Below, piece after piece: positions 14,038 through 21,125 of a DNA stretch of 23,974 bases (positions within the stretch are counted from its first letter, which is position 1; every line of letters starts with the position of its first letter). This stretch comes from an uncultured Fibrobacter sp. (lineage in GTDB: Bacteria > Fibrobacterota > Fibrobacteria > Fibrobacterales > Fibrobacteraceae), in contig CALATK010000284.1 in the NCBI GenBank assembly GCA_937891805.1, positions 1-23,974 of the forward strand. The letters are read 5' to 3'. The translations under genes and the position numbers were made by a program. Below the pieces are notes generated by a model, which was not told the origin of the DNA, did not search any database, and saw only the letters and a program-made list of their open reading frames with translations.

Positions 14038-15105
14038 ATGATTATCGACAAGGAAAAGATATCGCGACGTGCCGCAGGGCTTGACCTGTTCAGGGTTCTT
14101 GCGGCCCTGATGGTGCTGCTTTTCCATTGCCATATCCATCACGGAAGTGATTTTGGGGTGCTCACGGGCTTTGTCTCCATGGGCGCCATTTTTATGTCGG
14201 CCTTCTTTATGCTTTCGGGCTATGTGCTGTTCTTGACCTACAGGGAACAGTCCCTGATTCAGATAACAAACCTGAAAAAATTCTACCTGAAACGGCTAGT
14301 TGGAATCTTGCCGTTGTACTATGTGGTGGCCTTTTTGTATGTGGTGTTTTTGGGGCGCGAAAGTGTTGTCCAGAATCTGCTGTTGTTGCCTGTGGAAATG
14401 CTCGGGCTGCAGAGCGTTTTTTCTTCGCTGTTCGAAGTGAGCCACAATGACGGTACCTGGTTTATCTCGTGCCTGCTGCTTTCCTACCTGGCATTCCCGC
14501 TGATGCAGGAGGCCGTAAAGCAGATGAGTGCCCGCGCTAAATACGTGGCGCTCGGAATTTGTACGCTGGCTTTATTCTGGGCGCCACTGGTGGTACATGC
14601 CTTTTCTACGGAGTCTATCTACGCCAATCCGTTCTTCCGTGGGCTTGAATTTTTTATAGGCGTACTGCTGTGTTCCTTGCCCGTGCAGTCAAAATTCTGG
14701 GGTACCTGGAAAGCGTTTTTCGTAGAGCTGATTGCCCTTATCGGGCTGGTGAGTGCCGGTGTGCATTTCCATTTTTCTGTGGGAAACTACATGCTTTACG
14801 ACTGGGTTGCCGTTCCTATTTTTGCGTGCATGGTATTGACGCTTGCGAGGCTTAAATCTCCGAAGTTGCAGGGCTCTGCTGTTTTACGGTATATGAGCGC
14901 GGTGACTTATGCGTTCTTTTTGGTGCAGACCTTCAATACCCAAATAGAGAATTGTTTTTTTTCTGCAGGCGAAATTCAGAATAACGTTCTAAGGATTGTG
15001 ATATCGGTTGTGCTTTGCAGCTTGATGGCTGTGATTTTGCACCATGTCGTAGAGAGGCCTTGCGCACGTATCGGGAAGAAAATCTTCTTTAGCGAGAAAA
15101 CATAA
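14038..15105 (+). CDS. Acyltransferase 3 family membrane protein
   Basis: This is a 355-residue integral membrane protein with about ten hydrophobic helices. The N-terminal motif GLDLFRVLAALMVLLFHCH (14-32) is the acyltransferase-3 (OafA/NodX) signature. SAFFMLSGYVLFLTYR (54-69) and NDGTWFISCLLLSYLAFPL (137-155) also fit the family. Such enzymes move acetyl or other acyl groups onto cell-surface glycans. There is no C-terminal SGNH domain. No Shine-Dalgarno sequence is visible before the ATG. It lies 22 bp after the small lipoprotein gene and 2 bp before the next gene, so the three may be co-transcribed. Confidence 0.88.
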   Translation: MIIDKEKISRRAAGLDLFRVLAALMVLLFHCHIHHGSDFGVLTGFVSMGAIFMSAFFMLSGYVLFLTYREQSLIQITNLKKFYLKRLVGILPLYYVVAFLYVVFLGRESVVQNLLLLPVEMLGLQSVFSSLFEVSHNDGTWFISCLLLSYLAFPLMQEAVKQMSARAKYVALGICTLALFWAPLVVHAFSTESIYANPFFRGLEFFIGVLLCSLPVQSKFWGTWKAFFVELIALIGLVSAGVHFHFSVGNYMLYDWVAVPIFACMVLTLARLKSPKLQGSAVLRYMSAVTYAFFLVQTFNTQIENCFFSAGEIQNNVLRIVISVVLCSLMAVILHHVVERPCARIGKKIFFSEKT

Positions 15106-15107
15106 TT

Positions 15108-15872
15108 ATGCATTACTTTCGGAACATCTTTCTTGGGCTTCTCGCCTTTGCCACTATGGCACAGGCCACAGATTATTCCCAGGCCACCCGGAGCTTATTC
15201 TTGAAAGATTGCACCCGTGAAGCTAACGAGAAGGAGTGCCTCTGCGTGCTGGACCAATTGCAGGGAAAGTACAGCGAGAAGGTCTATCTGGCCCACAATG
15301 CCGATATGCAGGAAGGGAATGGGGACATGGAATTCATTTCCTTTATGATGGGCGCTGCAATGAGTTGCGTCTTGGCTAGCGACGATGTGGGCGATGCCTT
15401 GGCCGAGGGCTCTGGGGAACTTTCAGATGACGACATGAAGCTGCTCTTTAGTGCCATAAAGAAGGACTTGCCCAAGAAGGATTTTGTCAAGGGGTGCGCT
15501 CCCGAAGCGAAGGCGGTTTTTGGCGAAAAGATGGCCAACAGCGTGTGCGGCTGCGCCTACGACCGTGTGGTGGGGGATTTCGATCGCTTTGCGAAGATGG
15601 TCAAGGAAGAGGGAGCTCCTGGAGCTTCCAATGTGTGGGGCGCAGATTACATTATTGAGTGCACGCCCGAGGGGTATTCTCCCGATGTGGAGAAGAACCT
15701 TCTGAAGCTTTTGAACGAAAATGGCGTGCCCAAGTCTGTGGGTCAGTGCTTTTTGAAAACACTTGAGAAAGAATATACCCTCAGGGCCCTTGTGGCCGCT
15801 TCCGTAAAAAACAGCGAAGCTTTCCAGATGATTATCATGGGTCTTGCCATGAAATGTATGGGTGAAATCTAG
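15108..15872 (+). CDS. Secreted/periplasmic three-module cysteine protein
   Basis: This 254-residue protein has a signal peptide (MHYFRNIFLGLLAFATMAQA) and no lipobox. The cysteines fall in three similar helical modules. The first is C35...C44-x-C46...C87, the second C130...C147-x-C149...C185, and the third C214...C250 (with GQC instead of CxC). The distance from the inner to the closing Cys is 41, 36 and 36. Each module begins with a CxC/QC helix (CLCVLDQLQGKY, CGCAYDRVVGDF, QCFLKTLEKEY) and closes with a hydrophobic helix ending in Cys. Disulfide-bonded four-helix units are likely. I recognise no family. The ATG is 2 bp after the acyltransferase stop. Confidence 0.75.
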   Translation: MHYFRNIFLGLLAFATMAQATDYSQATRSLFLKDCTREANEKECLCVLDQLQGKYSEKVYLAHNADMQEGNGDMEFISFMMGAAMSCVLASDDVGDALAEGSGELSDDDMKLLFSAIKKDLPKKDFVKGCAPEAKAVFGEKMANSVCGCAYDRVVGDFDRFAKMVKEEGAPGASNVWGADYIIECTPEGYSPDVEKNLLKLLNENGVPKSVGQCFLKTLEKEYTLRALVAASVKNSEAFQMIIMGLAMKCMGEI

Positions 15873-15902
15873 GGGTATTGTGCCAATACTCATAAGGGAA
15901 TA

Positions 15903-16241
15903 ATGCCGAGTTCTGAAAAATTCCGTGACCATGTTTTGGAGCAGTTCAATGGGAGGCTACTTGAAGGTGGTTTCCGTGTGACGACCCGCAAGATGATGGG
16001 TGAATACATTCTGTATGCTGACGGGAAAATCTTCGGCGGGATTTATGACGACCGCCTGCTGGTGAAGCCCGTGTCTGCCGCGGTGGCGATGCTCCCCGGC
16101 GCCAAAAAGCAGTTGCCCTACGAAGGTGCAAAGCCCATGCTCCGCGTGACCAGCGAGCAGATTGAAGATGGCGATTTGCTGGTTCGCCTGCTCGATGCGA
16201 TGCTCCCGGAAGTGCCCGCCGCGAAAGTGAAGAAGAAATAA
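15903..16241 (+). CDS. TfoX/Sxy N-terminal-domain protein
   Basis: This 112-residue protein matches the stand-alone TfoX N-terminal domain. The recognisable part is the RKMMGEYILYADGKIFGGIY stretch (about 29-48), followed by DDRLLVKPV, a PYEGAKPM segment and a closing helix with a basic tail. Stand-alone TfoX-N proteins are common. The link to competence known for Sxy/TfoX in gamma-proteobacteria should not be assumed here. AAGGGA lies 3 bp before the ATG. A REP-like hairpin follows 10 bp after the stop. Confidence 0.85.
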   Translation: MPSSEKFRDHVLEQFNGRLLEGGFRVTTRKMMGEYILYADGKIFGGIYDDRLLVKPVSAAVAMLPGAKKQLPYEGAKPMLRVTSEQIEDGDLLVRLLDAMLPEVPAAKVKKK

Positions 16242-16250
16242 CCGGCATTT

Positions 16251-16279
16251 TGTCATGCCGGGCTTGTCCCGGCATCACC
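16251..16279. repeat. REP-like hairpin
   Basis: ATGCCGGG (16255-16262) and CCCGGCAT (16268-16275) form a perfect 8-bp stem with loop CTTGT, inside the frame TGTC...CACCTT. The same frame surrounds the hairpin at 18906-18926. It may also act as a terminator for the TfoX-N gene. Confidence 0.75.
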
Positions 16280-16376
16280 TTCCTAGAAGCAAAGTGGTCT
16301 ATTTTATTTGACGAAGCCCGTAAACGAGCGGATGGAATGAATCTGATTTCTACCTAGATATTCTATTTTGTAGACA

Positions 16377-17258
16377 ATGGCTCGCGGAATTTTATGGATT
16401 GCTTTGATGGTGTGTGCCCTGCTGTTTGTGGGGTGCTCGAACCATCCGGAGTCTTTGCAAAATCGGGAAGTTTTAATTTCACAAAGTGATTCTATTCAGG
16501 TTGTTGGCCGTTTTATAAATCTTTATGATGAACCGAGTTATTTAACTGATAGTGTAATCAAATCTGCCATTGATTCTATTTGTGCAGGAAATGATCAAAT
16601 CTATCTTTACTCAATAGGTGACTACCCGAGAGCCGAATACCTTGTTCGATTAGAAAAGGTAAAACGTGATTCTTCCTGGTTTGTTTTACGAACAATCCGT
16701 TATAAAAGGAATTCTTTGCAATCAAAATCGCAAAAAACGTGGGCGACAGATTCAAATGTGTGGGAACGGCGTTTGAGGGACTCCATTGCTGATACGACAG
16801 AGTATTTCAGAATTGAAACGGCCCTTGAAAGTTTTGCACCAGAAACAACGATGGTCAAAAGAATTGCCATGTATGATGGAAATCTTCGGGGAATTTTTTA
16901 TAAAAAAGATAATCGGTGTATGGCTAGTCAAGTCGACGGCTTATATTCTTTTTTGGGGGATTCTCCCAGTTTAAAAAAAATTTATGTCGATTTGGAAACA
17001 TGGGCAAGAAAAGACTACTTTCTATTAAGGTTGATGCCAGACAGTAATGTGGTTTATGTAAAGTCAAATCTGAAAGAACCTATAATATGCCGTGTTGTTG
17101 ATAACAACCTACATAGGATAAAAGGTGTTGATTCCTTGGTATTTAAATTCGGCGAACAAAAGGCAATGTTTGATTTTTCAAGATTTAATTCTAATGATAA
17201 ACTTCTGTGTGAATCCGAGGCAGGTTTTATTCGAGATGTTTGGGTTTTAAAGGAATAA
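16377..17258 (+). CDS. AT-rich orphan lipoprotein
   Basis: This 293-residue protein has a lipoprotein signal (MARGILWIALMVCALLFVGC, Cys20) and no domain I recognise. The mature part mixes short strands and helices with many aromatic and basic residues (LYSIGDYPRAEYLVRL, SSWFVLRTIRYKR). Its codon use is clearly more AT-rich than the neighbours (many AAA, TTT, GAT, ATT), which suggests later arrival or weak expression. The ATG has no obvious Shine-Dalgarno sequence. It stands alone between REP-like sequences. Confidence 0.7.
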   Translation: MARGILWIALMVCALLFVGCSNHPESLQNREVLISQSDSIQVVGRFINLYDEPSYLTDSVIKSAIDSICAGNDQIYLYSIGDYPRAEYLVRLEKVKRDSSWFVLRTIRYKRNSLQSKSQKTWATDSNVWERRLRDSIADTTEYFRIETALESFAPETTMVKRIAMYDGNLRGIFYKKDNRCMASQVDGLYSFLGDSPSLKKIYVDLETWARKDYFLLRLMPDSNVVYVKSNLKEPIICRVVDNNLHRIKGVDSLVFKFGEQKAMFDFSRFNSNDKLLCESEAGFIRDVWVLKE

Positions 17259-17312
17259 TCACTTTTTGGGGGGTGTTAGGGGGCGGAGCCCCTTAGGCGA
17301 AGGGGTGGTGGA

Positions 17313-17387
17313 AGCCTTGCCTTAGATCCTTCGACGGAGTTTACCCTGAGCTTGTCGAAGGGCTCAGGATGACACGAGGGCAAGGCT
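17313..17387. repeat. Nested REP-like hairpin in the gap before moxR
   Basis: The 341-bp gap 17259-17599 has no gene. AGCCTTGCC (17313-17321) pairs with GGCAAGGCT (17379-17387). Inside, CCTTCGAC (17328-17335) pairs with GTCGAAGG (17354-17361) and is followed by CTCAGGATGAC, a common CCTTCGACAAGCTCAGG-type repeat. Before it is a G-rich stretch (17267-17308), and after it come a GGGGGATTCTTCCCCC hairpin (17395-17410) and the heptamer tract. Confidence 0.7.
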
Positions 17388-17439
17388 GCAACCAGGGGGA
17401 TTCTTCCCCCTTTTATAAATCACTCGTCTTGCCAGCGTC

Positions 17440-17537
17440 CATACTCAAAACTCATAACTCAAAACTCATAACTAATTTGCCTTTGTGCAGCACTTCTAGT
17501 ACTATCCACTAGCCCCTAAATCCTAGATCCTAGCCCC
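17440..17537. repeat. 14-unit heptamer tract upstream of moxR
   Basis: Fourteen consecutive 7-mers keep one phase. They run from catactc, aaaactc, ataactc, aaaactc, ataacta through degenerate middle units (atttgcc, tttgtgc, agcactt, ctagtac, tatccac) to tagcccc, taaatcc, tagatcc, tagcccc. The order of an ACTC/GAGT-type block followed by a CCTA-type block is the same as in the parA-parB gap. Confidence 0.8.
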
Positions 17538-17599
17538 TCATTTGCCTTTTTCCATGGAATTTTGTATCTTAATTCGCGAAAACAGAAGAGGTTAACTAA

Positions 17600-18583
17600 A
17601 TGGATATTCAGGAACTTTCGGAAAAGGTGCGCCAGCAGAGCGCTTTTTGCATGAACTTGCTGCGTGAAGTGGAAGGGACGGTGATTGGCCAGAAGGCTCT
17701 GGTGGAAAGCATTTTGACGGGTATTCTGGCCGACGGTCACGTGCTGCTGGAAGGCTTGCCGGGCCTTGCCAAGACGACTGCGGTGAAGGCTTTTGCCGAT
17801 GCCGTGTCGCTAGATTTCAAGCGCATCCAGTTCACGCCTGACCTGCTCCCTGCCGACTTGCTGGGTACCACGATTTACAACGCGAAGGAAGCGAAGTTCG
17901 AGACCCGCAAGGGCCCGCTGTTTACGAACCTGGTGCTGGCCGACGAAATCAACCGTGCTCCTTCGAAGGTGCAGAGCGCCTTGCTCGAAGCCATGCAGGA
18001 ACGCCACATCACCATCGGTGACGAGACGTTCAAGCTGGACGAGCCGTTCCTGGTGCTTGCCACGCAGAACCCCATCGAGCAGGAAGGTACGTATCCGCTG
18101 CCCGAAGCCCAGGTGGACCGTTTCCTCTTGAAGGTGAAGGTCAGCTACCCGAACAAGGCCGACGAAATGAAGATTCTGGATGCCGTCGCCGGTGCGGGGC
18201 TCCGTCAGCCGCAGGCCGTCGCCACGAAGGAAGATATCCTCGCCGCCCGCCAGCTGGTGAAGCAGGTGTACGTGGACGAACGTGTGCGCGAATACATCGT
18301 GAACCTGGTGCTTGCCACCCGCGATCCGGGCAGCATCAAGCGTAGCGACCTGGTGGGCTTTGTGGAAGTGGGCGCCTCTCCGCGTGCATCCATCGGCCTT
18401 GCCCAGGCTTCGAAGGCCCATGCGTTTATCCAGGGTCGCGCCTACGTGACGCCCGAAGACGTGAAGGCCGTCGCCATGGAAGTGCTCCGCCACCGCATTA
18501 TCCTCAGCTACGAGGCCGAAGCGGAAGAAGTATCCGCCGAGACTGTGGTGCAGAAGATTCTCGACAGCGTCGAAGTGCCGTAA
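17600..18583 (+). CDS. MoxR-family AAA+ ATPase
   Basis: This is a 327-residue MoxR ATPase. Motifs: IGQKALVE (29-36), Walker A GLPGLAKT (52-59), Walker B LVLADE (111-116) followed by INRAP, sensor 1 ATQNP (154-158), QVDRF (171-175) and a C-terminal lid domain (about 215-320) with GASPRAS. MoxR proteins act as chaperones that mature or insert proteins, usually with DUF58 and von Willebrand A partners encoded next to them. None is present here: the next genes are a tiny lipoprotein and, on the other strand, an acetyltransferase. AGAGG lies 9 bp before the ATG. GC content and codon bias are high, which suggests strong expression. Confidence 0.93.
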   Translation: MDIQELSEKVRQQSAFCMNLLREVEGTVIGQKALVESILTGILADGHVLLEGLPGLAKTTAVKAFADAVSLDFKRIQFTPDLLPADLLGTTIYNAKEAKFETRKGPLFTNLVLADEINRAPSKVQSALLEAMQERHITIGDETFKLDEPFLVLATQNPIEQEGTYPLPEAQVDRFLLKVKVSYPNKADEMKILDAVAGAGLRQPQAVATKEDILAARQLVKQVYVDERVREYIVNLVLATRDPGSIKRSDLVGFVEVGASPRASIGLAQASKAHAFIQGRAYVTPEDVKAVAMEVLRHRIILSYEAEAEEVSAETVVQKILDSVEVP

Positions 18584-18596
18584 CAATTAGATTGCT

Positions 18597-18797
18597 ATGG
18601 AGTTAATTTGTTCTAAACATGCTGTAAAAAGGAGACTTGCGGTAAGTCTCCTTTTGCTTATTTTGTGTGCGTGCAGCCATTCGTCTTCGGACCCGTGCGA
18701 GAGCTCGATGTATGACGAATGCATGCGACGGACGGAAAAAACGCTTTTCGCCGATGTCGTCTGTTCCGAATACGCTGTGTCCGAGTGCAGTGATTAA
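18597..18797 (+). CDS. Very small Cys-containing lipoprotein
   Basis: This 66-residue frame begins with a basic stretch (KHAVKRR), then the hydrophobic AVSLLLLILCAC with a plausible lipobox (LCAC, Cys26). About 40 residues follow, with four more Cys (in DPCESSMYDEC and VVCSEYAVSEC). That composition is typical of small Fibrobacter lipoproteins, but I recognise no family. There is no Shine-Dalgarno sequence before the ATG. A terminator-like hairpin lies inside the signal-peptide codons (18627-18655). It follows moxR by 13 bp. It could be a real gene read through from moxR, or a chance frame; the signal peptide favours the former. Confidence 0.5.
   Translation: MELICSKHAVKRRLAVSLLLLILCACSHSSSDPCESSMYDECMRRTEKTLFADVVCSEYAVSECSD
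18627..18655. terminator. Terminator hairpin after moxR, inside the small lipoprotein frame
   Basis: AAAAGGAGACTT (18627-18638) and AAGTCTCCTTTT (18644-18655) are perfect 12-bp complements around GCGGT. It ends in four T. It would act as a moderate intrinsic terminator for moxR on the plus strand, and the GGAG it hides could serve as a ribosome-binding site. Confidence 0.7.
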
Positions 18798-18805
18798 GGG
18801 CTGTG

Positions 18806-18851
18806 GGCTGGGAGCGTCGCAAGTCGCAGGCTGGGAACGTCGCGGGTCGCT
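18806..18851. repeat. Two tandem 23-bp repeats
   Basis: GGCTGGGAGCGTCGCAAGTC (from 18806) is repeated from 18829 with few changes (GGCTGGGAACGTCGCGGGTC), at a period of 23 bp. A GAGGCCGAAGGCC hairpin-like repeat (about 18868-18880) follows. Confidence 0.75.
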
Positions 18852-18901
18852 TCTCGATTGTCATTGCGAGGCCGAAGGCCGCGGCCATCTCTAACCGACA
18901 T

Positions 18902-18930
18902 TGTCATCCCGCACTCGTTGCGGGATCACC
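18902..18930. repeat. REP-like hairpin
   Basis: ATCCCGCA (18906-18913) and TGCGGGAT (18919-18926) form a perfect 8-bp stem with loop CTCGT, in the frame TGTC...CACCTT. It directly follows the acetyltransferase 3' end on the minus strand and may serve as its terminator. Confidence 0.75.
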
Positions 18931-18932
18931 TT

Positions 18933-19571
18933 TTACACAAGCCGGGCCTTGAGCTCGGCTTTCACTTTTTTGAGGTCGCCGCTGGTGAGGATGGGAATGA
19001 GACTGTTGATTTCGTCAATACTCTTGTCCCACCACTTGAACTTGAGCAGCAGTGCGGTGAGTTCGTCGTCGAATCGCTTGCGGATGAGTTTGGCGGGGTT
19101 CCCTGCCACGATGGTATAGGGCGCGACGTCGCTTGCTACGACAGAATTTGCCCCGATGATGGCGCCGTCGCCGATGTGAACGCCTGGGAGGATTGTGGCG
19201 TTCTGCCCGATCCACACGTCATTTCCGATGACGGTATCGCCCTTGAGCGGAAGATCGCTCTGGGCGGGGGCGGGCTGCTGCCATGTGCCGAAGATATAGA
19301 ACGGGTAAGTGGTGGCTGCGTTCATCTGGTGGTTCGCCCCGTTCATCACGAATTCCACGCCGGCGGCAATCTGGCAGAACTTGCCGATGATGAGCTTGTC
19401 CCCGATAAAGTCGTAATGGTGGGTGACGTGCCGCACAAAGTCCTTGTCGGCAAAGTAGGTGAAATCGCCCACAATGATGTTTGGGTTTTTGACGGCGGGC
19501 TTGACGAAGGTCAATGCCTCCACGTTGGCGATAGGCTGGATGACGTTTGGGTCGGGAGTCTTTGCTGGCAT
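18933..19571 (-). CDS. Vat/CatB-type hexapeptide acetyltransferase
   Basis: This is a 212-residue left-handed beta-helix acetyltransferase of the xenobiotic (streptogramin A/CatB) type. Features: the [10 protein letters not shown] loop with catalytic His81, TYPFYIFG (88-95), hexapeptide-repeat coils [20 protein letters not shown] (111-130) and [17 protein letters not shown] (133-149), then AGNPAK and the C-terminal KWWD motif. The match to Vat-like enzymes is close. Many chromosomal relatives have other or unknown substrates, so resistance cannot be assumed. No Shine-Dalgarno sequence is seen before the ATG. A fragment homologous to its codons 10-30 lies at 21062-21121 on the same strand. Confidence 0.9.
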   Translation of the reverse strand: MPAKTPDPNVIQPIANVEALTFVKPAVKNPNIIVGDFTYFADKDFVRHVTHHYDFIGDKLIIGKFCQIAAGVEFVMNGANHQMNAATTYPFYIFGTWQQPAPAQSDLPLKGDTVIGNDVWIGQNATILPGVHIGDGAIIGANSVVASDVAPYTIVAGNPAKLIRKRFDDELTALLLKFKWWDKSIDEINSLIPILTSGDLKKVKAELKARLV

Positions 19572-19711
19572 AAAAGGAATATAGATTAATTTGCGGATTT
19601 CTATCCGTAGGCTATATTTTTATCGTGTGCAGTTTTTTGGGAAAAACTTGCTATCATTTACGGCATGGATGAAGTGTTTATGGAGTGTTTTTGCACTTGC
19701 AGGGTGTTCTT

Positions 19712-21007
19712 GTGAAAAAATTTAGACTTGTCGCTCTCGGCCTGGTTTTTGTGGTGGCCGTTTTGCTCCACATCGGGTTTGCCAACGGGGTTTTGAAAGA
19801 GGAGCGCACACTTGATTCCGGCGTCAAGGTCCCGGTGAGCGCTCATGACGTGTGGCAGGCTTATGCGGACGGTGTTGACGACGTGGCGTTGGGTGTGCCT
19901 TTCCGTCAGTATGGGATGCGCACAAATGTGGGCGGAAAGGAATTCCGTTCGACTCTGGTGGAATTTCCTTTCGGAAGTTCGGTGGCGGTTGATTCTGCGA
20001 TGGTTGATTCCGCGGGAAATGGCAGTGTCGGGAGTGACTCCGCGGCGACCGATGTCGAGGAGGGTGCCGGTGCCAAGCCTGCGCAAAATGCGGCCGGTGC
20101 CAGGCCCGCGCAGGTTGCAGCCGGTGCCAAGCCCGTGCGGGGGATAATCTTGTATGTGCACGGTTACAACGATTATTTTTTCCAGAAGGAAATGGCTCAA
20201 AAGGCGGATTCGGCGGGCTATGCCTTTTTCGCGATAGACCTGCATTATTGCGGGCGTTCCTTTGCGTCTGGGGACCGTCGGGGTGACCTGCGGAACATGC
20301 GGGAGTTTTTTCCGGAGCTGGATTTTGCGGTGGAGCTTGCGCGGGTGATTACGAAGGAGCGTACAGGGCATGCGCATTCGCTGCCGCTGGTCTTGATGGG
20401 GCATTCCCAGGGCGGCTTGCTGGTGTCGTTTTATGCGGAGTCCCGTCCAGCCGAAAAGTTTGCGGCTCTTGTCTTGAACAGTCCTTTCTTTGATTTCAAT
20501 TTCAACTGGCTTGTGCGCAATGTTGCGATTCCGGTCGTTTCGGAGCTGGCCATGTACCTGCCCGACTTTTCGATTGGGGCCAGCGGGAATCCGAATTATG
20601 CTTACGCGATCAACAGGGAGCGTTATGGCGAGTGGCAATACAATACGGAGTGGAAAAGCGAAAAACGGCCGGAGCAGTTCTTGGGGTGGATACGCGGGGT
20701 TCATAGGGCCCAGCTGGAATTGCACAAGGGATTTCATATAAATTCACCGGTGCTTGTGTTGCATGGGGACTGTAGCGAAGATGACGATGAGTGGTCAGAC
20801 GACCAGATGCATTGCGATGGCGTGCTGGACGTGGAGCATATAGAGATGTGGGCGCCGAAAGTCGGGACGAAGGTAACGACGGAAACGGTGGCAGGAGGCT
20901 TGCACGACCTGTACCTTTCCCGCAAGGACGTACGCGACGAAGCCTACGCAAAGACGTTCAACTTTATAGACGAAAGCCTGCGTGGGTTAGAACGCGCCGA
21001 CGATTAG
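19712..21007 (+). CDS. Alpha/beta hydrolase (serine hydrolase, S33/lipase-like), membrane-anchored or exported
   Basis: This 431-residue protein has an N-terminal hydrophobic segment (MKKFRLVALGLVFVVAVLLHIGFA), probably a signal anchor or signal peptide. A variable region and then the hydrolase fold follow. The oxyanion motif is LYVHGYND (147-154), the nucleophile Ser232 is in GHSQGG (230-235), the acid is probably Asp369 or Asp373, and His398 is in GGLHDL. The substrate is unknown. The GTG at 19712 is chosen because AGGG lies 7 bp before it and the signal begins there; a GTG at 19685 would add nine residues. A 27-bp repeat adds AGA-K/R-PAQ-N/V-A units at residues 119-143. The hydrolase is bracketed by an acetyltransferase gene and a fragment of one. 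Confidence 0.85.
   Translation: MKKFRLVALGLVFVVAVLLHIGFANGVLKEERTLDSGVKVPVSAHDVWQAYADGVDDVALGVPFRQYGMRTNVGGKEFRSTLVEFPFGSSVAVDSAMVDSAGNGSVGSDSAATDVEEGAGAKPAQNAAGARPAQVAAGAKPVRGIILYVHGYNDYFFQKEMAQKADSAGYAFFAIDLHYCGRSFASGDRRGDLRNMREFFPELDFAVELARVITKERTGHAHSLPLVLMGHSQGGLLVSFYAESRPAEKFAALVLNSPFFDFNFNWLVRNVAIPVVSELAMYLPDFSIGASGNPNYAYAINRERYGEWQYNTEWKSEKRPEQFLGWIRGVHRAQLELHKGFHINSPVLVLHGDCSEDDDEWSDDQMHCDGVLDVEHIEMWAPKVGTKVTTETVAGGLHDLYLSRKDVRDEAYAKTFNFIDESLRGLERADD
20066..20140 (+). repeat. 27-bp tandem repeat inside the hydrolase gene
   Basis: Nearly three units of GCCGGTGCCAAGCC-type 27-mers encode AGAKPAQNA, AGARPAQVA and AGAKPVR, just before the catalytic fold. A flexible linker of variable copy number is likely. 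Confidence 0.8.
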
Positions 21008-21061
21008 CTTGCGGACTTTTGCGGGGGCGTGATAGCGCAAATTTCATGCCATTAATTTTTT

Positions 21062-21121
21062 GATAGCAGGCTTGACGAAGGTCAATGCCTTCATGTTGGC
21101 GATAGGTCGGATGCCGCTTGT
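21062..21121 (-). pseudogene. 5' fragment of a second Vat-like acetyltransferase
   Basis: These 60 bases match 19491-19550 (codons of the acetyltransferase N-terminus) at about 50 positions, in the same orientation. In frame on the minus strand they read [18 protein letters not shown], against [18 protein letters not shown] in the intact protein. A stop follows soon after (TGA in the complement of 21045-21050), and no ATG start or enzyme body remains. It is a relic of a duplicate gene or the scar of a recombination. Confidence 0.75.
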
Positions 21122-21125
21122 GTTT

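Noticed and set aside
15903..16241. Competence regulator
   Set aside because: Only the TfoX N-terminal domain is present, and no competence gene is nearby.
18933..19571. Calling the acetyltransferase a streptogramin-resistance gene
   Set aside because: The family is clear, but chromosomal relatives often have other substrates, and nothing here shows a resistance context.
19658..20737. 359-codon minus-strand frame opposite the alpha/beta hydrolase
   Set aside because: Its composition is Arg/His-rich with no motif, while the plus strand shows the full serine-hydrolase triad.
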